Assembly: GCA_033722075.1 (NCBI GenBank)
Contig: JAWVZU010000087.1
Location: 1 to 13,214, forward strand
Source of the DNA: JAWVZU01 sp033722075
Lineage (GTDB): Bacteria > Pseudomonadota > Gammaproteobacteria > Xanthomonadales > SZUA-38
Direction: 5' to 3'
DNA length: 13,214 nucleotides
The translations under genes were made by a program, and so were the position numbers. Below are positions 6,870-13,214 of this stretch, piece by piece. The notes below the pieces were generated by a model. It was not told the origin of the DNA. It did not search any database and was given only the letters and a program-made list of their open reading frames with translations. How positions within the stretch are numbered: position 1 is the stretch's first letter; each line of letters opens with the position of its first letter.

Positions 6870-8828
6870 TCACCCCGCCAGATCGCCCAAGGCGTCTTTC
6901 AGCGGCCCCAGCCAGCGATCGTAGTTCTTCCATTGTTCCAGCCCGCTGGTGTAGATCGGCTGGCGAACCTGCTCCGAGCTCGGCGTACGCACATTGCGTT
7001 CCGTCCGGTGAAACTCGAGGCAGGCCGATTCAAACGGCAATCCGCAGAAGTCGAGCATGCGCCGGACCTGGGTTTCCAGGTCGGCAACCACGTCCTCGTG
7101 CCGCACCCGCAAAACGAAGCCCCGCAGTACCGCGTCCCAGTGGTCCATCAGGTCAACGTAGTCGCGGTAATAGCGCCCAAGGTCCTCCAGGTCGTAGCTG
7201 AACTCCTGACCCTCGGCGAAAAGCTGCTTGAAACCGCTGAAGCAGCAGGCCATCGGGTGGCGGCGCGCATCGATGACCTTCGCGTTGGGCAGAATCAGCT
7301 TGATCAATCCGAGGTGGCGGAAGTTGTTGGGCATCTTGTCGATGAACAAGGGCGCGCCCCGGCGGTGAATCCGGGTGTCCTCGATGAAAGCCTCGCCGAA
7401 TCCGCGCAGCTCCTCGTCACTCAGCTCGGCAAGAACCTCGGGATACGTGGCGCCCTGCCCATGATTGCTCTTGCGCCTCAGCCGCTGCGACAGCGAAAGG
7501 ATGTTCGGCAGCTCCAGGGTGCCGTCGATCTGGCTGTGGGAAGACAGAATCTGCTCGAGCAACGTCGAACCGGCTCTCGGCAATCCGACTATGAAGATCG
7601 GATCCGGCGCCGGATGGCCGACCCCGCTTCGTGATTCGAAGAGTTCGTCGGTGCAGACCTGCTGCTGGGCCCGGAGGTCCTCTGACATGCGCGCCGCGTC
7701 ATAGCGGCTCTGGGCCTTCTTGAGCGCGTTCCCCCGTGCGTAGTAGCGGAACGACGCTTCGAAGTTCTCCAGGTCCTCGTAGGCCTTGCCCAGCGCGAAA
7801 CACAGGTACACCCGGTCCAGGTGTGAGAGGTAGGGACTGTCCTCCTGCACATGCATCTGCTCGAGCTCTGCATCGCTGAAGGTGTAGACCTTCAGATTGG
7901 CAAGGGAGTAGTAGGCCTCCCCGTGCTGGGGCTGGTGCTCGATCGCAGACCGGTAGCAGGAAACCGCCGCCTCGTAGTCACCACGGGTCTTGTAGGCGTG
8001 TCCTTTCGCGGTGTGGGTTGCCGGATCCGCGGGCAGGCGTTGCAGAACCTGATCGAAGGTCCGCAACGCGGTGTCGTAATCGCCGGTCTGCATGCTCTCG
8101 ATGGCATAGATGGACTGGAACTGCGGATTGTCCGGCTGGCTTTTCAGGAGAGCCCTGGCCTCCTCGTGGGCCTGGGCGAACTTCTGGCGCTTGCGCAGTG
8201 CCTGGATGTAGTCGATCCGGACCGGCAGGTTGTCCGGCTCGAACTTCAGCGCCGATTCCAGCAGAAATTCCGCGTCGTCGAGAACCCCCAGGCGCAAGCC
8301 GATGTCCGCCAGCAGCCGCATGCCCTCGACGTGGTGGGGGATCTTCTGCAGAAACTGGCGGCATATTTCCTCGGCCTTCAGCAAACGACCCTGGGCGATC
8401 AGGTCCATAACGGCCAGCAGCGGCTTCGGTAGCTGTTGCAGGCGCTCCAGCTGTGCCTTGATGGGGCCAGCCTGAGCGTGGAGTCCCTTCCGGTCGAGAA
8501 TATTGAGCTGTTCGCGCCAGGAAGCGAGCAGTGCCGGGTTGAGGCGGGTAGCACGCGCATAGGCGGCCAGGGCGGCGTCCGGTTGCCCGCTGTCCCGATA
8601 GACATGGCCTTCTTCCTGATGCGCCCGGCTGTGGTCCGGGGCCAGCGCCTTGAGGGCGGCCAGCGTCTCCAGCGCCGCGTCGAAGCGCGCAAGCAAGCGC
8701 TGGCAGACGGCCTGCATGTAGAGGGCTTCGACGTTCTCCGGTTCGGCGTCCAGCACGCCGGACAGTTCGGCGAGCGCCGCTTCCGACTCTCCCTTGACGA
8801 TCCTCTGCTGTATCGACTGCAAGTCCAT
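6870..8828 (-). CDS. TPR-repeat sulfotransferase fusion protein
   Basis: A 652-residue cytosolic protein. The first about 375 residues are tetratricopeptide repeats (for example 35-68, 69-102, 167-200, 201-234, 235-268, 269-302, 339-372), with the usual A/G/Y/P spacing. The C-terminal domain is a sulfotransferase of the PF13469 type. IFIVGLPRAGSTLLEQILSS (411-430) is the 5'-phosphosulfate loop that grips PAPS, and VIDARRHPMACCFSGFKQ (518-535) carries the Arg and Ser expected to bind the 3'-phosphate. It should transfer sulfate from PAPS to a hydroxyl or amine; the acceptor is unknown, and the TPR array probably holds a protein or peptide partner. ATG 8828 starts the first repeat; only a weak GAG-type ribosome site precedes it. 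It lies 84 bp after the receptor gene with a terminator between, so it may be transcribed partly by read-through. Confidence 0.9.
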   Translation of the reverse strand: MDLQSIQQRIVKGESEAALAELSGVLDAEPENVEALYMQAVCQRLLARFDAALETLAALKALAPDHSRAHQEEGHVYRDSGQPDAALAAYARATRLNPALLASWREQLNILDRKGLHAQAGPIKAQLERLQQLPKPLLAVMDLIAQGRLLKAEEICRQFLQKIPHHVEGMRLLADIGLRLGVLDDAEFLLESALKFEPDNLPVRIDYIQALRKRQKFAQAHEEARALLKSQPDNPQFQSIYAIESMQTGDYDTALRTFDQVLQRLPADPATHTAKGHAYKTRGDYEAAVSCYRSAIEHQPQHGEAYYSLANLKVYTFSDAELEQMHVQEDSPYLSHLDRVYLCFALGKAYEDLENFEASFRYYARGNALKKAQSRYDAARMSEDLRAQQQVCTDELFESRSGVGHPAPDPIFIVGLPRAGSTLLEQILSSHSQIDGTLELPNILSLSQRLRRKSNHGQGATYPEVLAELSDEELRGFGEAFIEDTRIHRRGAPLFIDKMPNNFRHLGLIKLILPNAKVIDARRHPMACCFSGFKQLFAEGQEFSYDLEDLGRYYRDYVDLMDHWDAVLRGFVLRVRHEDVVADLETQVRRMLDFCGLPFESACLEFHRTERNVRTPSSEQVRQPIYTSGLEQWKNYDRWLGPLKDALGDLAG

Positions 8829-8860
8829 CGCGATGTCTCAACCCTGAGGGAGGGCCAACC

Positions 8861-8886
8861 AAAAGGCGCCCCACGAGGGGGCGCCT
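8861..8886 (-). terminator. Intrinsic terminator after the TonB-dependent receptor gene
   Basis: Nine-bp GC-rich stem, AGGCGCCCC (8864-8872) with GGGGCGCCT (8878-8886), and a 5-nt loop. On the minus strand it is followed by TTTTGG. It begins 27 nt beyond the receptor stop codon and ends 33 nt before the sulfotransferase start, so it separates or attenuates expression of the two genes. Confidence 0.85.
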
Positions 8887-8912
8887 GACAGGTTACGACT
8901 TGGAGTCTTCAA

Positions 8913-11561
8913 TCAGAAGTGGAAGGTCGCTCGCACGCCCACCGTGCGCGGACGAGCGTAAGTGATCTGCTGACGATCGAAAACGAAGTTGCGCGCGATC
9001 TCGGCGCGCTCGTCGGTGAGGTTGTCGATGAACAACTCGGCCGACCAGTTGGTGGCGGATACACCCGCGGTCAGGCTGGCCATGGTCCAGCTGTCGATCT
9101 CCGCCCGGTTGATCACGATGATGTCGCTGAACTGCTCCGAGGACCACGAGATGCTGGGCATCACATGGGCGGTCAGCCCGGTGTCCATGAACGGCCACTC
9201 GTAGCGAGCCCGGATGTTGCCCTGGAAGTCCGGAGCGAAAGCGAGTTCGTCGCCTTGCCGGACGTCGTTGGTCGGGGTCAGGACGTCGGTGATTTCCGTA
9301 TCGAGGAGCGAGAATGCGCCGGCAATCGTGAGTCCGTCCACCGGCGGGGCCCAGACGAAGTCGCCTTCGATCCCCAGTACCTCGGCATCGGCCGCATTGT
9401 CCGAGAAGAACAGGTTGGTGATGCTCGGGTCGAAGATCGTGGTCTGCAGCTTCTCGATGTCGACGAAGAACAGGCTGGCGTTGAGGCGGAACGTGTTGTC
9501 GAAGAAATCCGACTTGATCCCCACCTCGTAGTTGGTCACCTCATCCGTGTCGAGCTCGAAAGGTACGGTGAAGTTGTTGGGCCCCTGGGCGCCGCCCGGG
9601 CGATTCAACAGTCCCGGCCGGAAGCCTTCCGATACGGTCGCGTAGAACAGCTGGGCGTCGTTCGGTCGCCACTGGCCGGTCAGCTTGAAGATCACGCCAT
9701 CGGTCGCGGCCTTGTCGGGCGCGTTGAGGGCGTTGAAGATCTGGTTGGCCTGGGCTTCGCTCAGCGCAGGGTCCGTTGCCAGGATGTCCGCAACGCTCTG
9801 CCCCTGGGTATAGACGATATGGCGGCTCGTATCGCAGGTGCCGATGAACTCATACTCGCCGTCCGCGTTGTAGAGATCGCTGATGTCCGTGCCAAAGGCG
9901 TCGGCGTCCTCCTGAAAACCGTTGCAGAACGAGGAGTTGGCGCTGCCTTCGAAATCCACTTCGATATCGTAGTAGCGCGCACCGACGGTCAGCGAGAATT
10001 CTTCGTTGAAGTCGTAGGTCCCCTCGCCGAAGAGGCCGAACTGCTCGTCCGTTCGCTTGATGTCGTTGCGGAAGATCACGCCCTCCGGAAACGGTCCGGG
10101 ATCGGACGTGTAACCGGTCATCTGCGGGAAGTTCGGGGAGAACCCGATCTGGCCGAAGAGAACGGCGTTTTCAGAGCCCGGATAGGTGAAATCGTTGCGT
10201 TCCTTCAGTTCCAGGTCCCGATAGAAGCCCCCCGCGGTGAGCCGGAATGCTTTCCCCGGATCGGTGGAAACCCGGATCTCGTGGGTTTGCACCTCGGTCT
10301 CGGAGTTGCTGTCCACGAACAGGTTCGGGGGCTGGCAGGTACCGGATGGCGCGGCGCTCCCCGGGTAGGTCACGGAGCCATCGCAGATGTAGTAGGGCAG
10401 ATACTGGCCAACGAACAGATAGTCGGTGTAGTCCACCGTCTGGTCCGTGTCGCGATCGGTGTAGGCGCCGGTGTAAACCAGTTCCAGGTCACCGATCAGT
10501 CCTTCGACGGTCCAGCTGGTGTTGTCGAACGTATCTTCGAGCCGGTCCGGGCTGAAGCGCTGGACTTCCAGATCGCCCAGATCAGGATCGGCAAAGAAGA
10601 CCCCGTCCGCATCCAGGTCCTGCTGCTGGTGCGAAACCAGTGCAGACCATTTCTCGTTGATGTCCCAGCGGGCGCTCAGGCGAATGCCCTGGTAATCGGT
10701 CTCGTTGAAATCCTCTTCCACCAGCGAGTTGTTGTCCGCGGTGAGGAAGGTGACGTCGCTCAGGTCCGCCGTCGACTGGAAACCCGCGCGCTGGTCGCTG
10801 ACCGGAACGCCGTTTTCCCGAATCGTGCCGGCCGGCCGGAATCGCGCGCTTTCGCTGGCGTCGATGGTGCCGGGTACGTTGTCGATGTAGCCGCCCTTGC
10901 TGTCCGCATAGGCGACCGCTCGAATCGCGAAGTTCTCGCTCAGGGGCACATTGACCATGCCCTCGATCTTGCTGTCGGAGTCGCCGTCCTCGACGAAACC
11001 GGCGCCGAGTTTCACGTAGCCGTAGCTGCCGGAGAGGTCCGGCTTGTTGGTGATGAGGCGAACGTTGCCCGCCTGCGAGCTGGCGCCGAAGAGCGTGCCC
11101 TGAGGCCCGGAAAGGACCTCGACCCGAGCCAGATCGGCAGCGTACACATCGAGGTTTCGACCGGGCTGGGAGAGCGGCTGCTCGTCCAGGTAAAAAGCAA
11201 CATTGGGCGCGAGTCCGGCAACGCCGGCCGTCGTCAGGTTGGGCGTGGTCGAAGCAACACCTCGAATGTAAACCGTGTTCTGTCCCGGGCCGCTGCCGCC
11301 AGCGGTGACGCCGGGCATCTGCAGCACATAATCTTCGAAGTTGGAGACGCCGAGCTGGTTGAGGGTCTCGGTGGTCATGGCCGAAACGGCAATGGGAACG
11401 TCCTGCAGGGACTCCTCCCGCTTGGTTGCCGTCACGACAACTTCTTCAATTTTCTTCCGCTTGGTTTGCTCCTGCTCCTGGTTCTGTGCCTGGACACCGG
11501 TGGCGCCGACGGAGGCAGCCAAACCATATGCGATGGCAATCGCCAACTTGGATCTGTTCAT
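8913..11561 (-). CDS. TonB-dependent outer-membrane receptor
   Basis: An 882-residue outer-membrane transporter. ATG 11561 is chosen because a classic Sec signal peptide follows (MNRSK, a hydrophobic core, cut after VQAQ near residue 26) and AGGG lies just upstream; the frame is open to 11666 but adds only non-signal residues. After a short Gln/Glu/Lys-rich linker comes the TonB box EEVVVTA (39-45), then the plug: QDVPIAVSAMT (53-63), LQMPGVTAGG (80-89), VYIRGV (97-102), RVEVLSGPQGTLFGASSQAG (146-165) and VRLITNKP (167-174). The remainder alternates into barrel strands and ends in VGVRATFHF, with the terminal aromatic Phe used for outer-membrane insertion. The ligand is unknown; the plug style (KREESLQDVPIAVSAM) is shared with large families for carbohydrates and diverse organics rather than a single siderophore type. 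The leader is long and contains a palindrome. Confidence 0.94.
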   Translation of the reverse strand: MNRSKLAIAIAYGLAASVGATGVQAQNQEQEQTKRKKIEEVVVTATKREESLQDVPIAVSAMTTETLNQLGVSNFEDYVLQMPGVTAGGSGPGQNTVYIRGVASTTPNLTTAGVAGLAPNVAFYLDEQPLSQPGRNLDVYAADLARVEVLSGPQGTLFGASSQAGNVRLITNKPDLSGSYGYVKLGAGFVEDGDSDSKIEGMVNVPLSENFAIRAVAYADSKGGYIDNVPGTIDASESARFRPAGTIRENGVPVSDQRAGFQSTADLSDVTFLTADNNSLVEEDFNETDYQGIRLSARWDINEKWSALVSHQQQDLDADGVFFADPDLGDLEVQRFSPDRLEDTFDNTSWTVEGLIGDLELVYTGAYTDRDTDQTVDYTDYLFVGQYLPYYICDGSVTYPGSAAPSGTCQPPNLFVDSNSETEVQTHEIRVSTDPGKAFRLTAGGFYRDLELKERNDFTYPGSENAVLFGQIGFSPNFPQMTGYTSDPGPFPEGVIFRNDIKRTDEQFGLFGEGTYDFNEEFSLTVGARYYDIEVDFEGSANSSFCNGFQEDADAFGTDISDLYNADGEYEFIGTCDTSRHIVYTQGQSVADILATDPALSEAQANQIFNALNAPDKAATDGVIFKLTGQWRPNDAQLFYATVSEGFRPGLLNRPGGAQGPNNFTVPFELDTDEVTNYEVGIKSDFFDNTFRLNASLFFVDIEKLQTTIFDPSITNLFFSDNAADAEVLGIEGDFVWAPPVDGLTIAGAFSLLDTEITDVLTPTNDVRQGDELAFAPDFQGNIRARYEWPFMDTGLTAHVMPSISWSSEQFSDIIVINRAEIDSWTMASLTAGVSATNWSAELFIDNLTDERAEIARNFVFDRQQITYARPRTVGVRATFHF

Positions 11562-11590
11562 CACCCTGTTCCGAATTTTCTTTGACCGAT

Positions 11591-11611
11591 ACAGCCCGCA
11601 CTGCGGACTGT
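11591..11611. promoter_or_regulatory. 21-bp near-perfect palindrome upstream of the receptor gene (putative operator)
   Basis: Left arm ACAGCCCGCA, central C, right arm TGCGGACTGT. The 10-bp arms are inverted copies with one mismatch (fifth position). The centre lies 40 bp upstream of the receptor ATG. The length and symmetry fit a dimeric repressor or activator site; with a one-base centre it is better explained as a DNA site than as an RNA hairpin. Confidence 0.5.
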
Positions 11612-11772
11612 TTGAGACGACAGGCGTACCTGCCGAAGGTGCCGGCGTTTGAGCCGGACAATGCAAAACCCCGATCCGAGCTTGATGCCTCTCGAATCAG
11701 AGGTTCCAGAAAGACTTAGGGCGTCGCGGCTGGGCTGGTCTCGGTGAGCAGCGGCCCGGAAACCCTTCAGAA

Positions 11773-11800
11773 ACCATACCAGCCGGGCGGGGTATTGCAA
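11773..11800 (-). promoter_or_regulatory. Candidate promoter of the TonB-dependent receptor gene
   Basis: On the minus strand TTGCAA (11800 to 11795, four of six), a 16-bp spacer, then TATGGT (11778 to 11773, four of six). It predicts a start near 11766 and thus a leader of about 205 nt that would include the palindrome and the small hairpins. A closer promoter near 11590 cannot be excluded. Confidence 0.35.
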
Positions 11801-11859
11801 CTTATCACCCTTGAAGAACTCGTTGTGGCGGGCCCGACCAACGCGGTGTCGGATGGAGA

Positions 11860-11890
11860 TCGACAGGGCTTTCAAGCCGTGTCTTATAAC
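11860..11890 (+). promoter_or_regulatory. Candidate promoter of the DUF502 gene
   Basis: TCGACA (11860-11865, five of six to TTGACA), a long 19-bp spacer, and TATAAC (11885-11890, five of six to TATAAT). It would give a leader of about 67 nt. The spacer is longer than ideal; TATGCT at 11903-11908 is an alternative -10 without a matching -35. Confidence 0.35.
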
Positions 11891-11905
11891 CTCAGGGCGG
11901 GTTAT
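11886..11905. repeat. Inverted repeat ATAACC-N8-GGTTAT over the DUF502 promoter
   Basis: Perfect 6-bp arms ATAACC (11886-11891) and GGTTAT (11900-11905), 8-nt spacer. The left arm overlaps the candidate -10 and the right arm lies just past the predicted start site, the place expected for a repressor site. It may be chance; no matching regulator is in the window. Confidence 0.35.
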
Positions 11906-11963
11906 GCTCACTGGACGGGGTCTCGCGACGGCGCGTGCCCGTTCTGATGAATCGGGGGAGACG

Positions 11964-12632
11964 ATGTTTGCGCGACTGCAACGCTATTTTTTCGCCGGCG
12001 CTCTCACCGCGATCCCGATCTGGGTCACGTTTCTCGTCTGTCGCTTCATTCTCGAAGCCATGGCGGGCGTCAGCATGCCCGCCGTGCGTAGGACATTTCC
12101 TGCCCTTGAAGGCCACCTGCCCTGGATTCGCACCCTGCTGGACGACACCTGGTTCCAGTGGACTGCGGCGCTGATCATCACCCTGGTGCTGATGATCTCG
12201 CTGGGATGGATAGCGACAAACGTTGCCGGGCGGCGGGTGGTGCATTGGGCGGAAAGGACGATCCTGCGGATTCCGGTGGTTCAGCAGGTCTATGGCTCAA
12301 CCAAGAAACTCATCGATGCCCTGCAGTCGAAACCGGAAGGCGTCAAGCGGGTGGTCATGATCGAGTTTCCTTCCAAGGGCATGAAGACCATCGGCCTGGT
12401 CACCAAGACCATGACCGATCGCGCCACCGGGCGCCAGCTGGCCGCGGTCTACGTACCGACTACACCCAATCCCACTTCCGGCTACCTGGAGATCGTGCCC
12501 AGGGAGGCGCTGGTCGACACGGACTGGACCATGGACGAGGCGATGAGCTTCGTGATTTCGGGAGGTGCGGTTTCGCGGGATGAGATCGACTACCACGCTG
12601 ACGTCGGCGGTGACGCGGAGCCAGAGCGCTGA
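11964..12632 (+). CDS. DUF502 family membrane protein (COV-like)
   Basis: A 222-residue inner-membrane protein of the DUF502 (PF04367) family, whose plant relatives are the COV/LCV vascular-patterning proteins; the bacterial role is unknown. Features: N-terminal helix with RYFFAGALTAIPIWVTFLV (7-25), the family's opening motif; second helix about 66-87 (ALIITLVLMISLGWIA); then IPVVQQVYGSTKKLIDAL (103-120), MIEFPSKGMKTIGLVT (132-147), VYVPTTPNPTSGYLEIVPRE (162-181) and FVISGGAV (196-203). All are the standard blocks, so the protein is complete at about the usual length. ATG 11964 has a strong GGGGGAG ribosome site three bases upstream; the frame is open to 11811 but carries no family sequence there. 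It is divergent from the TonB receptor and appears to be transcribed alone, reading toward a fold-back element and a bidirectional terminator. Confidence 0.92.
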   Translation: MFARLQRYFFAGALTAIPIWVTFLVCRFILEAMAGVSMPAVRRTFPALEGHLPWIRTLLDDTWFQWTAALIITLVLMISLGWIATNVAGRRVVHWAERTILRIPVVQQVYGSTKKLIDALQSKPEGVKRVVMIEFPSKGMKTIGLVTKTMTDRATGRQLAAVYVPTTPNPTSGYLEIVPREALVDTDWTMDEAMSFVISGGAVSRDEIDYHADVGGDAEPER

Positions 12633-12691
12633 TAAAGCGGCAACCATGAAAAAACAGGAAAGGCAGGGAAGTGCTTGCTACGCGAGCTGAC

Positions 12692-12810
12692 TAGAGCGGA
12701 ACCATCAAGGTGTGGAGGCATGAAGGGAGTCAGGTTCCCGCCCTGCCGACGCGAGCAGGGGACCGCTCCCAAAGGCCCGTCGCACTTCAAGCCTTCATGG
12801 CTCCGCTCTA
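12692..12810. mobile_element. Fold-back, MITE-like element with TA-flanked terminal inverted repeats
   Basis: The ends TAGAGCGGAACCAT (12692-12705) and ATGGCTCCGCTCTA (12797-12810) are inverted copies with one mismatch. Inside are nested stems: AAGG/CCTT (12707-12710 with 12792-12795), GGGAG/CTCCC (12725-12729 with 12766-12770), GGT/ACC (12733-12735 with 12762-12764) and CCCTGC/GCAGGG (12741-12746 with 12755-12760, loop of 8). Both ends carry TA, as a TA target duplication of an IS630/Tc1-mariner-type transposase would leave. It has no coding capacity. Seen once in this window, so mobility is unproven; a structured RNA or a complex 3' element is the alternative. Confidence 0.5.
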
Positions 12811-12841
12811 ACCCATCGCGCCAGCGATGCGAGGGCAAAAC

Positions 12842-12868
12842 AAAAAGGCCCCGGTGAAGGGGCCTTTT
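12842..12868. terminator. Bidirectional intrinsic terminator
   Basis: Stem AAAAGGCCCC (12843-12852) with GGGGCCTTTT (12859-12868), loop GGTGAA. The T-run on either strand makes it functional both ways. It lies 25 nt beyond the minus-strand M3 peptidase stop and also ends plus-strand transcripts from the DUF502 gene. Confidence 0.85.
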
Positions 12869-12892
12869 CGGTAGTGCGGTTGTGAGTCGGAC

Positions 12893-13214
12893 TCAGTCCC
12901 CGGAGTTGGCCCCGGTGGGCGAGCCGCTGTCAGCCGGAACCGGGAAACCCCGGTCGCGCAGCAGTGCATCGATCTCCGCATCACGCCCGCGGAACAGCCG
13001 GTATGCTTCCGCAGGATCGATCGCGTTGCGCGGCGCGAACAGGTACGTGACCAGCTTCTTGGCGACGTTTTCGTCATAGAAGCCGCCCGGCGCCTCGGCA
13101 AATGCTTCCGCGGCATCGGAGGTCAGCACGTCCGCCCACATGTAGCCGTAGTAGCCGGCCGAGTAGCCTTCGCCCGAGAAGATATGACCGAAGTGCGGGG
13201 TGCGGTGCCGCATG
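12893..13214 (-). CDS. M3 family metallopeptidase (Dcp/oligopeptidase A type), C-terminal fragment
   Basis: Partial gene entering from the right edge; the last 106 residues are visible. HFGHIFSGEGYSAGYYGYMW followed by ADVLTSDAAEAF is the conserved C-terminal block of M3 peptidases, with the Gly-rich loop and the Tyr pair that help bind the substrate and stabilise the transition state. ENVAKKLVTYLFAPRNAIDPAEAY and LFRGRDAEIDALLRDRGF are the expected last helices (the Gly-Arg-Asp and ALL.RGF endings are typical of Dcp). Residues after the RGF block, VPADSGSPTGANSGD, are a low-complexity tail. The catalytic HEXXH lies outside the window. Known: the family degrades short peptides, Dcp by removing C-terminal dipeptides. 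Whether it carries a signal peptide, and so acts in the periplasm, cannot be seen. A bidirectional terminator follows. Confidence 0.9.
   Translation of the reverse strand, partial: MRHRTPHFGHIFSGEGYSAGYYGYMWADVLTSDAAEAFAEAPGGFYDENVAKKLVTYLFAPRNAIDPAEAYRLFRGRDAEIDALLRDRGFPVPADSGSPTGANSGD

Larger units (their letters stand above)
11562..11963. other. 402-bp divergent intergenic region, receptor/DUF502
   Basis: No convincing gene lies here. It holds the 21-bp palindrome at 11591-11611, small fold-back arms CAGG-CGTA-CCTG (11621-11632), CCGGC-GTTTGA-GCCGG (11642-11657) and CCTCT-CGAATC-AGAGG (11688-11703), a candidate receptor promoter (11773-11800), a candidate DUF502 promoter (11860-11890) and an inverted repeat (11886-11905). 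Frames open through it show no known domain. Confidence 0.6.

Noticed and set aside
8919..11585. An 888-codon open frame on the plus strand opposite the TonB receptor
   Set aside because: It is the GC-rich antisense shadow of the receptor; it shows no domain, while the minus strand has signal peptide, TonB box, plug and terminal Phe.
11562..11760. Cobalamin riboswitch upstream of the TonB receptor
   Set aside because: A GAGACCAGCC string looked like part of a B12 box, but the other conserved riboswitch elements are absent.
12646..12690. A 14-residue open frame (MKKQERQG...) after the DUF502 gene
   Set aside because: No ribosome site, very short, no conservation evidence.
12590..12857. Short open frames on both strands across the fold-back element
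   Set aside because: They follow from the symmetric GC-rich repeat and show no coding signature.

Overview
The window looks like chromosomal DNA from a GC-rich, free-living Gammaproteobacterium. Its gene set (TonB-dependent receptor, TPR-sulfotransferase, BCCT transporter, DUF502 protein, M3 peptidase) and its dense packing fit Xanthomonadales/Lysobacterales relatives such as Wenzhouxiangella. That placement is inferred from gene style and not proven. I see no rRNA, tRNA, CRISPR array, phage or complete insertion sequence.

Layout. (1) 1-1087, minus: a predicted amidoligase (PF12224 type) whose 3' end overlaps by 19 nt the start of a class I glutamine-amidotransferase-like gene that runs off the left edge. 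(2) 1163-1861, plus: a TVP38/TMEM64 (DedA superfamily) membrane protein, divergent from the amidoligase and overlapping tail to tail with (3) 1845-3503, minus: a BCCT osmolyte/betaine-type transporter. (4) 3604-4872, plus: an MFS transporter, possibly with a leaderless mRNA; its stop codon shares a CTAG with that of (5) 4869-5321, minus: a two-CBS-domain protein with an FNR/CRP-like box upstream. (6) 5461-6450, minus: a zinc-less NADPH:quinone-reductase-like MDR protein. (7) 6558-6863, plus: a small two-helix membrane protein of unknown function. (8) 6870-8828, minus: a TPR-sulfotransferase fusion. (9) 8913-11561, minus: a TonB-dependent receptor, separated from the sulfotransferase by a strong terminator and preceded by a long structured leader holding a 21-bp near-perfect palindrome. 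(10) 11964-12632, plus: a DUF502 membrane protein. (11) 12692-12810: a fold-back element with 12-14 bp terminal inverted repeats next to TA dinucleotides, MITE-like. (12) 12843-12868: a bidirectional terminator. (13) 12893 to the right edge, minus: the C-terminal end of an M3-family oligopeptidase/peptidyl-dipeptidase.

How it fits together. Apart from the amidoligase/amidotransferase pair and perhaps the receptor/sulfotransferase pair, these are mostly single-gene units in alternating orientation. Shared themes are envelope and transport (TVP38, BCCT, MFS, TonB receptor, DUF502) and stress or redox (CBS protein, MDR reductase). The least-understood items are the amidoligase/GATase pair (product unknown), the receptor/TPR-sulfotransferase pair (substrate unknown), and three uncharacterised DNA elements: the receptor-upstream palindrome, the FNR-like box, and the fold-back element near the right edge.
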